Below, piece by piece: positions 29,777 to 36,776 of a DNA stretch of 40,566 nucleotides (position 1 is the first letter of the stretch; every line of letters begins with the position of its first letter). Under the pieces are notes generated by a model. That model had not been told where the DNA came from and searched no databases. It saw nothing but the letters and a program-made list of their open reading frames with translations. A program made the translations under genes and the position numbers. Origin of the DNA: Spongiactinospora gelatinilytica (GTDB lineage: Bacteria; Actinomycetota; Actinomycetes; Streptosporangiales; Streptosporangiaceae); the NCBI RefSeq assembly GCF_003236385.1, contig NZ_POUA01000022.1, positions 1-40,566 of the forward strand, read 5' to 3'.

Positions 29777-30910
29777 TCAGCCGGCGGGGACGACGAGAAC
29801 GCGGTCGTCGTCGGCAGCGGGGGAGCCGCGGCCGTCCTTGTTGCTGGTGGCCACCCACAGTGAGCCGTCGGGGGCGGCGGCGACCGCGCGCAGCCGGCCG
29901 TACTCCTCGCGGAAGTGGGCCACCGGCGTGCCCACCGCGCCCTCGCCGGACACCGGCACCTGCCACAGCCGCGCGCCGCGCAGCGCGCCCGCCCACAGCG
30001 AGCCGCCCGCGTACGCGAGCCCGGACGGCGAAGCCTCGCCGGTGGACCAGGTCAGCAGTGGGTCCACGAACCGGCCGCCGCCGCCCACGCCCTCGACCTC
30101 GGGCCACCCGTAGTTCTGTCCTTCGCGGATGAGGTTGACCTCGTCGAAGGTGTCGGCCCCGAACTCGGTCGCGAACAGCCGCCCGGCCGGGTCCCAGGCG
30201 AGGCCCTGCACGTTGCGGTGGCCGTAGCTCCACACCAGGGAGCCGTCGAACGGGTTGCCCGGCGCGGGCTTGCCGTCCACGGTCATCCGCAGTATCTTCC
30301 CGGCCAGGGAGCCGCGGTCCTGGGCGAGCGGCCGGTCGCCGACCTCCCCGGTCGTGGCGTAAAGCCGCCGGTCTGGGCCGAAGGCCAGCCGGCCGCCATT
30401 GTGAATGGCGCCCTTGGGAATGCCGGAGAGAATGACCCGGGCGTCGGAAAGCCCATTGCCGGTGAGCCGGTAACGCACGATCCGGTTGTCGTCATCGGCG
30501 GTGAAGTAGAGAAAGATGTAATTGTCATCGGCGTGGTCCGGTGAAACCGCGACGCCCATCAGGCCGCCCTCGCCCGCCGGGGAAACGCCCTCGATCGTGC
30601 CGAGCGGCGTGACCTTCCCCTGCGGGGTCACCCGGAGCAGGCGCGCCGAATCCCGTTCGGTCACCAGCGCGTCGCCATTCGGCAAAAAGGCGATGGCCCA
30701 CGGCGCCGCCAGCCCCTTGACCAGGGTCCGCGCTTCCGCCACCCGCATGTCGCCACTGGGAGGACTGGCCGGCGGGCTGGTCACGGGGCTTTCCGTGGGG
30801 GCCGGACTCGGCGTCCGCCCGGCCCCGACCCCCGTCTCCGGCGCGGCCGAACACGCCCCGAGCAGCACCGCCGCCGTTACGGCCACCGCCGCCGGTATGC
30901 CGATCCTCAT
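29777..30910 (-). CDS. Secreted lipoprotein PQQ-dependent sugar (GSDH-type) dehydrogenase
   Basis: 377 residues from ATG 30910, chosen for GAGGAGG ~6 nt upstream and a proper signal peptide. The lipobox LGAC puts the lipidated Cys at residue 20. A Pro/Ser/Thr linker follows, then a beta-propeller of the glucose/sorbosone dehydrogenase family (PWAIAFLPNGDALVTERD, GLMGVAVSPDH, HNGGRLAFGPDRRLY, YGHRNVQGLAWDP, FGADTFDEVN). It would oxidise aldoses outside the membrane with PQQ or a related cofactor; substrate and cofactor are inferred from the family. No PQQ biosynthesis genes are in the window. Confidence 0.9.
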   Translation of the reverse strand: MRIGIPAAVAVTAAVLLGACSAAPETGVGAGRTPSPAPTESPVTSPPASPPSGDMRVAEARTLVKGLAAPWAIAFLPNGDALVTERDSARLLRVTPQGKVTPLGTIEGVSPAGEGGLMGVAVSPDHADDNYIFLYFTADDDNRIVRYRLTGNGLSDARVILSGIPKGAIHNGGRLAFGPDRRLYATTGEVGDRPLAQDRGSLAGKILRMTVDGKPAPGNPFDGSLVWSYGHRNVQGLAWDPAGRLFATEFGADTFDEVNLIREGQNYGWPEVEGVGGGGRFVDPLLTWSTGEASPSGLAYAGGSLWAGALRGARLWQVPVSGEGAVGTPVAHFREEYGRLRAVAAAPDGSLWVATSNKDGRGSPAADDDRVLVVPAG

Positions 30911-31034
30911 CGGGCACCTCCTCATCAAATCGCCTCTTCCCACCTCGCGCCAGCTTCCCACCCGGCACCGCACGGCCGCGTAAATCCGCGTCCGGCGCCA
31001 TGAGTCCGCAGGCAGACCTGGATAAAGGCCGGTG

Positions 31035-31065
31035 TTGACCCTTCCGTTACGGCAACGGCTACGGT
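31035..31065 (+). promoter_or_regulatory. MerR/TipA-type promoter (19-bp spacer) upstream of a TipA-like pseudogene
   Basis: A TTGACC -35 (31035-31040) and TACGGT -10 (31060-31065) are separated by 19 bp, the long spacer typical of MerR-activated promoters. Within it is the inverted repeat CCGTT-ACGGC-AACGG. Outer GACC/GGTC bases extend the symmetry. It was presumably the self-regulated promoter of the gene starting at 31113. Confidence 0.6.
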
Positions 31066-31075
31066 CGAAACCAAG

Positions 31076-31099
31076 CGGATCGGAAAACGGATCGGAAAA
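31076..31099 (+). repeat. 12-bp tandem repeat, two exact copies
   Basis: CGGATCGGAAAA occurs twice head to tail (31076-31087 and 31088-31099) between the MerR-type promoter and the pseudogene start. It may be a replication-slippage product in the decaying leader. Confidence 0.7.
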
Positions 31100-31112
31100 G
31101 CGGGGCTGCGAG

Positions 31113-31794
31113 ATGGCTTGATCGATCGCCGAAGTGGCGCGGATGCCGGGGTGACGGCGCGTACTCTACGCCATTACCACGAAATCGGGCTCCTGATCCC
31201 CGCCAGCATCGGGGCCAACGGCGGGCGATCGTGGACCGGCACACCGACCCGGTGGTGGCGCTGCGCGAGCACCACGAACGGCTGCTCACCGAACGCGACC
31301 GGCTCGACTCGGTGATCGCGAGCGTCGCCGGCACCATTGCCGAACTCCGGCACGACAAGGAGATGGGGACCATGCGGAAGATCAACCAGCCGGAGAACCT
31401 GTTCGCGGGATTCGACCCGGAGAGCTACCGCGACGAGGCCGCCCGGCAGTACGGCGAGCAGTGGGAGAACGCCGGGCAGCTCCGGCTGATCGAGTCGTCC
31501 TCGCCCGAGGAGCTCGAGCGCATGCAGCGGGAGGCCACCGCCGCGCTGGTCCGGATGGCCGGGCTGATGGAGGCGGGCACGCCGGTGGACGATCCGGCGG
31601 TGTTCACCGAACTGGACGCCCACTATGCGCAGATGGCGAAGTTCTGGACGCCGAGCGCCGAGGAGTACGCCTCCTTCGGCGCGATGCAGGCGGAGGACGA
31701 GCGGTTCCGCGCCGAGTACGAGCGCGTCGCCGCCGGGCTCGCCGAGTTCATGCGCGACGCCATGGCGGCCTACGCCGCCGCGCGACTGAGCTGA
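31113..31794 (+). pseudogene. TipA-like MerR regulator remnant with intact TipAS-type ligand domain
   Basis: ATG 31113 reads MA, then TGA (31119-31121) where relatives I recall have Trp, then SIAEVARM. One base is missing in the next codons; the following frame reads GVTARTLRHYHEIGLLIPAS, a clear MerR helix-turn-helix. Then, after GANGG, the frame changes and the dimerisation region of roughly 35-45 residues is absent. Coding resumes in another frame (GTG 31231, DRHTDPVVALREHHERLL) and stays open to 31794. That part is a TipAS antibiotic-binding-type domain (NLFAGFDPESY ... AEEYASFGAMQAEDERF). AAGGAG (31357-31362) lies 9 nt before ATG 31372, so a TipAS-like protein could still be made, as in tipA where the ligand domain is translated separately. 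Regulator function is lost. Confidence 0.75.
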
Positions 31795-31857
31795 GCCGCG
31801 CCCGCGACGGGTAGGCACACCACAAGGGGTCCAGGTCGCCCCTGGAGGAGTCCGGCG

Positions 31858-32430
31858 ATGTGGCACGACATGCTCGCCAGCGGCATTCCGCTGGCGGAGA
31901 AGGCGATCCGCACGGTCGCGGTCTACCTCTGCATCGTCGTCCTGCTGCGGGTCATCGGCAGGCGGGACCTGGCCCAGCTCAACACCCTCGACCTGGTCGT
32001 GATGCTGCTGCTGTCCAACGTGGTGCAGAACGCGATCATCGGTGACGACGACTCCGTCACCGGCGCGATCTTCGGCGCCGTGGTGCTGCTCGGCACCAAC
32101 ACCGTGCTGGCGCGGGCCGCGGCCAGATGGGGGCGGGCCGGGCGGCTGCTCGAAGGCAGGGACACGGTCCTGGCCGAGGACGGCCGCTACGACATCGCGA
32201 CCATCAGGCGGCTCGGGTTGCGGCTCGCCGACCTGGAGATGGCGATCAGGAGGCAGGGCGGTGGGAGCGTCGGGGACACCGCCAAGGTGACGCTGGAGCC
32301 GGGCGGCACGGTGGTCGTCCGGCTGCGCCCCGAGGAGGAGGGCGCCTCGGTCGGGGACCTCGCCGAACTCACCGCCCGCCTGGACCGCATCGAACACACC
32401 CTCCGCTCCCTGGCCGCCCGCCCGCGATGA
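31858..32430 (+). CDS. DUF421 (YetF-type) membrane protein
   Basis: 190 residues. It has three N-terminal membrane segments (RTVAVYLCIVVLLRVIG, LDLVVMLLLSNVVQNAI, GAIFGAVVLLGTNTVLA) and then a soluble DUF421/YetF domain with LLEGRDTVLAEDG and a DLEMAIRRQG segment. The order matches the family. ATG 31858 has GGAGGAG ~8 nt upstream. The role of DUF421 proteins is unclear; some are linked to spore-coat or stress functions in other phyla. It is 63 bp after the TipA-like remnant on the same strand. Confidence 0.85.
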   Translation: MWHDMLASGIPLAEKAIRTVAVYLCIVVLLRVIGRRDLAQLNTLDLVVMLLLSNVVQNAIIGDDDSVTGAIFGAVVLLGTNTVLARAAARWGRAGRLLEGRDTVLAEDGRYDIATIRRLGLRLADLEMAIRRQGGGSVGDTAKVTLEPGGTVVVRLRPEEEGASVGDLAELTARLDRIEHTLRSLAARPR

Positions 32431-32497
32431 CCCCACGCGGGTCGTGGCACCCGAAAGATGCTCAGGTTTTCCGGCTCCCCGGCCCCGGCCGCCCGGC

Positions 32498-32510
32498 TAT
32501 GGTGTGCCTC
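32498..32510 (+). promoter_or_regulatory. Leaderless-start promoter of the 2-hydroxyacid dehydrogenase gene
   Basis: TATGGT (32498-32503) lies 7 nt before ATG 32511, the same -10 sequence and spacing as the ilv leader peptide (36603-36608 to 36616). No ribosome site is present and no convincing -35 is visible. The reading that ATG 32511 is the true, leaderless start is inferred from this spacing. Confidence 0.45.
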
Positions 32511-33446
32511 ATGATGATCTGGGTGCCATCGGGGGACATCGCCGAGGCTTTGGCGGATCTCCCAGGGGTGCGGTGCGCGGTCTACGACGGCCGCACGCCG
32601 CTTCCCCCCGGAGCGGAAGACGTGGAAGTGCTCGTCCCCCCACTGATGCCGTTGAACGACGTCCCGGGCACCTTCGCCGTCATGCCCAAGCTGCGCCTGG
32701 TCCAGACCGTCACGGCCGGGGTCGAGCCGTACCGGCCGCACCTGCCCGAGGGCGTGGTGCTCTGCAACGCCCGCGGCGTGCACGACGCCGGGACGGCGGA
32801 GTGGGCGGTCGGGGCGATGCTGGCGGTGCTGCGGGAGTTCCCCGGGTTCGCGGTGGCGCAGCGGGCCGGCGAGTGGACGTACCACCACACCGGCGTGCTG
32901 GCCGACTCGACCGTGCTGATCGTCGGCTACGGGTCCATCGGGGCCGCCCTGGAGCGGCGGCTGGCCGGTTTCGAGGTGGACGTCGTACGGGTGGCCCGCG
33001 CCCGCCGCGAAGTCGAGGGACCCGACGGCAGGCCCGTGCTCGTCCACGGCGAGGACGAACTCCCCGACCTGCTGCCCCGGGCCGACGTCGTCGTACTGCT
33101 CATGCCCGCCACCCCCGCCACCGCCGGGATGGTGGACGCCGCCTTCCTGGCCCGGATGCGCGACGGCGCACTTGTGGTCAACGCGGCCAGGGGCACCGTG
33201 GTGGACACCGCGGCCTTGCTGGCCGAGCTGAAATCGGGCCGCCTGCTGGCCGCCCTCGACGTGACCGAACCGGAGCCGCTGCCGCGCGGGCATCCGCTGT
33301 GGAGCGCGCCCGGAGTGTTCATCACCCCGCACATCGCGGGCAGCACGCCCGCCTCCGGGCGGCGGGTGAGGAAACTCATACGCGCTCAGGTCGCCCGTCA
33401 CCTGGCCGGGGAACCGCTGGTCAACGTCATCACAGGTGCCTACTGA
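32511..33446 (+). CDS. D-isomer-specific 2-hydroxyacid dehydrogenase
   Basis: 311 residues. The NAD-binding fold has VLIVGYGSIGAALERRL (GxGxxG). The catalytic trio is in NAARGTVVDTAAL (Arg), ALDVTEPEPLP (Glu) and FITPHIAGSTP (His). The N-terminal substrate domain is short (LRLVQTVTAGVEPY, GVHDAGTAEWAVGAML). It reduces a 2-keto acid to a D-2-hydroxy acid, or the reverse; substrate is unknown. It is unlikely to be the main SerA, which is longer with an ACT domain. Start ATG 32511 was chosen for its leaderless spacing; in-frame ATG codons at 32499 and 32514 are alternatives. Confidence 0.88.
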   Translation: MMIWVPSGDIAEALADLPGVRCAVYDGRTPLPPGAEDVEVLVPPLMPLNDVPGTFAVMPKLRLVQTVTAGVEPYRPHLPEGVVLCNARGVHDAGTAEWAVGAMLAVLREFPGFAVAQRAGEWTYHHTGVLADSTVLIVGYGSIGAALERRLAGFEVDVVRVARARREVEGPDGRPVLVHGEDELPDLLPRADVVVLLMPATPATAGMVDAAFLARMRDGALVVNAARGTVVDTAALLAELKSGRLLAALDVTEPEPLPRGHPLWSAPGVFITPHIAGSTPASGRRVRKLIRAQVARHLAGEPLVNVITGAY

Positions 33447-33847
33447 GCCCCTGAGACACGCCGCGGCCCGGTGTGCGGGCACGGTCGCCGGACAATGGAA
33501 TCCTGACCGTGGCTGCCTTGTGACCTGCGATGCGTACCTTGGCCTTGAAAGTCAGTAAGCGCCGTTGTGAAGCCGCACCGGCGTCTCACGCGACGCAGGC
33601 CGGGCGCTGCCGGGCACATCGGCACGCACCGGCCGCCGGGCCGGGCCCGCCATCGGATCGGTGGCGACCGGGCCAGGCTGGTTATCAGATCGGTGACAAC
33701 TGAACCGTTGCCGTACCCCGCGTCGGCGGAAGCGCACAGACTGTCGATGAGTTGTCGTGGCGTGTCCGACGGCGAACACACCGCGACCGGCCGGGCGAGC
33801 CGGCCAGAGCCGGCCAGGCACGGGCCGGCCACACTCCAAGACACCGG
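33447..33847. other. Non-coding stretch with repeats before the PAS-GGDEF-EAL gene
   Basis: No convincing gene. It contains an imperfect 17-bp direct repeat (33652-33668 and 33684-33700, 14 of 17 identical, 32 bp apart, about three helical turns) built on GATCGGTG. Near the 3' end a 10-bp unit GAGCCGGCCA is repeated exactly in tandem (33797-33816) with a related GGCCGGCCA (33823-33831). Promoter and regulator sites are likely here but no clear -35/-10 pair is visible. An in-frame TTG at 33752 could extend the next protein into this region. Confidence 0.5.
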
Positions 33848-36538
33848 ATGGGCAGGAATTTGATCCGCTGGCGAGATCCACGGTTGCCGCTCACCGCCTC
33901 CGCGGCGGTGGGTGCGGCGGGGTTGGCGGCCGCGCTGATCGCCGGCGCGTCCGCGGTCGTCGCCGGCGCGGCGGCCGGCGCCCTCGCCGCGATGTGCGCC
34001 GTGGTGTCGCTGATCGTGGCGGGCGGGCGGATCACCCCGGGACGCCGCCGTACGACGCTGGCCTGGCGGTGGCTCGCCGCGGGCGGGCTGGCCTGGCTGA
34101 TCGGCATCGGCCTGCGCCCGGTCGCCCAGGACGTCGCCTTCGCGATGGGTTTCGCTGATCTACCCGTTCTCGTGGGCACGGTGCTGCTCGCGGGCGGCGC
34201 GTGGCTGACCGCGGCGTCGCGCCCGCAGGGGCAGGCGCTGGTCCGGTACGTCACCGACGCCTACCTGTGCGCCGCGTCCCTGTTCGTGATCAGTTGGGTG
34301 GCCGTGCTCGGCCCGGTCTACCAGGAGATCGGCGACTCCTCGGCGTTCGTCGTACCGCTGCTGTCGCCGATCCTGTGCCTGGTGACCACGTGCGCGGTGG
34401 GGCCCGCGGTGGTCGCGGCCCGCGCGCCCGGCTGGGCGGTCGGGCTGGCCGGGCTGGCCGTGCTCGCCGCGATCACCGCGGGCGAGCTGGCCACCGCGGT
34501 CGCCCGGCTGGCCGGCGACGACGGCATTCCGTGGGCTCTGTGGCTGGCCCCCGCCGGGTTCCTGCTGCTGGCCGCGACGCCATGGTGCCGCCGCCGCACG
34601 CCGTCGCCCGGCGACGAGCGGACCGACGACGGCGACGACGGCGTCCGCGCCACCACCGGCCCGGTGGTGGCCGGGCTGATCGCCGGGGCCCCGCTGGCGC
34701 TGGTCGCGCTGGCCACCGGTTTCGTGCTGTCCGACGTGATCCGCGGCGGGGCGACCGCCCCGGTGCCGATGATCTCCGCGGTCATCGCCTCGGTGGTGCT
34801 GGTCATGCTGGTCCGGCTGTTCGTGCTGCTGGCCGAGGGCGCGCGGCTGCGCCGTCTGGTCGCGCTGGGCGACCGCCAGTTGCGCGAGCTGGCCGCGAGC
34901 ACCGGCGACATCGTGCTGCTGTGCGACCACGAGGGCGTGCTGCACGAGGTCTGCGACGAGGTCGAGAGCGTGTACGGCTACCGCCCCGGCGACCTGGTCG
35001 GCGGCTCGATCTTCGACTACATCCACCCCGAGGACGTCCCTGGCCTGCGCACCGCGCTGCACGACATGGACCTCGACGACGACGCCCCCGAACAGGGCAC
35101 CACCTGCGTGATCGCCTGCCGGGTCCGCGCGGCCGACGGCACCTGGCGGCCGACGGAGGCCGTCGCCACCCGCCACCTGCGCGGCGAGGACCTGCTGCTG
35201 ATCAGCGCCCGCGACATCACCGACCAGGAGGCGCTGCGCAACCAGGTCGCGCACCTGACCTTCCACGACGGCGTGACCGGGCTGCCCAACCGGGCCTACT
35301 TCGAAGAGCGCACCCGCGAGGTGCTGGCCGGCCGGGCGGCCGGCTGCTCGGTGATCTTCCTGGATCTCGACGGCTTCACCGCGGTCAACGACTCGGTGGG
35401 GCACGCCAGCGGCGACTACCTGCTCGCGCAGGCCGCGCGTCGGCTGCGCTCGGCCGTACGCTCCGACGACACGCTGGCCCGCTGGGGCGGCGACGAGTTC
35501 GCGGTGCTCGTCGAGTCGCCGATCGAGGCCAAGGCGGTGGTGGACCTCGCCGAACGGCTGGTGCGGGCGGTGTCGCAGGAGCCGTTCCGGGTGGCCGACC
35601 GCGACATCGCGCTGACCGCGAGCGTGGGGGTGGCCTTCGCCGAGGACGGCGTACCGGCCGGCGACCTGATCCGCAACGCCGACGTGGCGATGGCCAGGTC
35701 CAAGGAGCAGGGCGGGCGACGGGTCGAGGTGTTCGCCGCGCACATGCACGCCGACGTGGTCCGCCGCCTGGAGCTGGCCGCCGACCTGCAACGGGCGCTG
35801 CTGGACCGGCAGTTCGCGGTGGAGTTCCAGCCGATCGTGGACCTCGCGACCTCCCGGGTGACCGCGGTCGAGGCGCTGGTCCGCTGGTGGCGGGGCAGCG
35901 CGTTCGTCCCGCCGCACGAGTTCCTGGGCCCGGCCGAGGACACCGGGCTGATCGTGCCGCTCAGCGAGTGGATACTGCGCGAGTCGTGCCGCGAGGTGGC
36001 CGCCTGGCGGGCCTCGTCCTGGGACATCGGCCTGTCAGTGAACCTCTCCGCGCGCCAGATCACCGCGCCGCGCTTCGTGGAGACCGTCGCCGAGGCGCTG
36101 GCCGAGAGCGGGCTGCCGCCGAGCGCGCTGACCCTTGAGGTCATCGAGGAGATGCTGGTGGAGGACGCCGAGGAGACCATCACCCGGCTGTCGGAGCTGC
36201 GCAACCTCGGCGTACGGCTGGCCATCGACGACTTCGGCACCGGCTACGCCTCGCTGGCGTTCCTGCGCCAGCTCCCGGTGGACATGATCAAGATCGACCC
36301 GTCGTTCGTGTCCGGGCTCGGCCGCGACGAGACGCTGAGCCTGCTGACCCGCACGATCGTGCGGCTCGGCCACGACCTCGGCCTGATCGTGGTCGCCGAA
36401 GGCATCGAGCGGCCCGAGCAACTGGAGCTGCTGCGCGAGATGGGCTGCACCCGCGGGCAGGGCTATCTGGTGGCCCGGCCGATGGCCGCCCGGGGCGTCG
36501 ACACGCTGATGCGCACCAGCCTGCAGAGCACCGCCTGA
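33848..36538 (+). CDS. Membrane PAS-GGDEF-EAL cyclic-di-GMP enzyme
   Basis: 896 residues from ATG 33848. About nine membrane segments (1-330) are followed by a PAS domain (~340-460), a GGDEF domain with intact WGGDEF (~547-551) and RxxD I-site (RSDD, five residues before), and an EAL domain with true EAL (VEALVRWW, ~675), NLSARQ, DDFGTGYAS (~794), IKIDPSFV and AEGIERPEQ. Both synthesis and hydrolysis sites look active; the PAS domain or membrane part probably decides which. Position just before ilvB matches S. coelicolor SCO5511, as I recall. The start is uncertain: no ribosome site is seen, and an in-frame TTG at 33752 would add an Arg/Pro-rich stretch. It is the second such enzyme in the window. 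Confidence 0.9.
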   Translation: MGRNLIRWRDPRLPLTASAAVGAAGLAAALIAGASAVVAGAAAGALAAMCAVVSLIVAGGRITPGRRRTTLAWRWLAAGGLAWLIGIGLRPVAQDVAFAMGFADLPVLVGTVLLAGGAWLTAASRPQGQALVRYVTDAYLCAASLFVISWVAVLGPVYQEIGDSSAFVVPLLSPILCLVTTCAVGPAVVAARAPGWAVGLAGLAVLAAITAGELATAVARLAGDDGIPWALWLAPAGFLLLAATPWCRRRTPSPGDERTDDGDDGVRATTGPVVAGLIAGAPLALVALATGFVLSDVIRGGATAPVPMISAVIASVVLVMLVRLFVLLAEGARLRRLVALGDRQLRELAASTGDIVLLCDHEGVLHEVCDEVESVYGYRPGDLVGGSIFDYIHPEDVPGLRTALHDMDLDDDAPEQGTTCVIACRVRAADGTWRPTEAVATRHLRGEDLLLISARDITDQEALRNQVAHLTFHDGVTGLPNRAYFEERTREVLAGRAAGCSVIFLDLDGFTAVNDSVGHASGDYLLAQAARRLRSAVRSDDTLARWGGDEFAVLVESPIEAKAVVDLAERLVRAVSQEPFRVADRDIALTASVGVAFAEDGVPAGDLIRNADVAMARSKEQGGRRVEVFAAHMHADVVRRLELAADLQRALLDRQFAVEFQPIVDLATSRVTAVEALVRWWRGSAFVPPHEFLGPAEDTGLIVPLSEWILRESCREVAAWRASSWDIGLSVNLSARQITAPRFVETVAEALAESGLPPSALTLEVIEEMLVEDAEETITRLSELRNLGVRLAIDDFGTGYASLAFLRQLPVDMIKIDPSFVSGLGRDETLSLLTRTIVRLGHDLGLIVVAEGIERPEQLELLREMGCTRGQGYLVARPMAARGVDTLMRTSLQSTA

Positions 36539-36577
36539 AACACCGATCTCGAATCCTGAGACAACCGTCCCAGTAAG

Positions 36578-36608
36578 TTGACATTCTGGCCGCTGGAGCG
36601 GCTATGGT
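36578..36608 (+). promoter_or_regulatory. ilv operon promoter
   Basis: TTGACA (36578-36583), a perfect -35, and TATGGT (36603-36608), a good -10, are separated by 19 bp. The leader-peptide ATG at 36616 is 7 nt past the -10, so the RNA is expected to begin at or near the ATG. Confidence 0.75.
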
Positions 36609-36615
36609 AGATGCC

Positions 36616-36666
36616 ATGCTCCGCAGGGACATTCTCGTAGTACTTCGCTGGCGCGCAGGCCACTAG
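36616..36666 (+). CDS. ilv leader peptide (attenuator)
   Basis: 16 codons encode MLRRDILVVLRWRAGH and end at TAG 36664-36666. Five consecutive codons, Ile-Leu-Val-Val-Leu (36631-36645), are branched-chain amino acids, the regulated products. It has no ribosome site and lies 7 nt past the -10, so it is probably a leaderless reading frame. Ribosome stalling at the Ile-Leu-Val-Val-Leu run when these charged tRNAs are scarce would alter folding of the RNA downstream. Similar leaders precede ilvB in other actinobacteria. Confidence 0.85.
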   Translation: MLRRDILVVLRWRAGH

Positions 36667-36689
36667 CGAAGCACTTCGACCTGCGCGCC
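36650..36689 (+). promoter_or_regulatory. Attenuator pause hairpin (1:2 stem)
   Basis: GGCGCGCAGG (36650-36659) and CCTGCGCGCC (36680-36689) form a perfect 10-bp stem, with an internal 5-bp hairpin CGAAG/CTTCG (36667-36671 with 36674-36678). The left arm lies within the last leader-peptide codons. A ribosome stalled at codons 36631-36645 would cover or approach it and free the right arm, which abuts the terminator. Confidence 0.7.
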
Positions 36690-36728
36690 GCCCCAGCGCC
36701 GCCGACTTCGGCGGGCGGGGCGTTTTTT
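36689..36728 (+). terminator. ilv attenuator terminator
   Basis: A classic intrinsic terminator: CCGCCGA/TCGGCGG stem (36699-36705 with 36708-36714), an interior loop, an outer CGCCCC/GGGGCG stem (36689-36694 with 36717-36722) and a six-T run (36723-36728). It is the only strong hairpin with a T-run that I see in the window. Its left edge touches the pause hairpin, as expected for mutually exclusive folding. The exact antiterminator pairing was not resolved by eye. Confidence 0.85.
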
Positions 36729-36776
36729 ATGTGACGAGACAGCTCATGCCCGCTCAGCCACGCAAGGAACGAGCCG

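Noticed and set aside
33752-33847. Longer start for the PAS-GGDEF-EAL protein at TTG 33752
   Set aside because: Adds an Arg/Pro-rich stretch over tandem repeats and has no ribosome site; kept only as an alternative.
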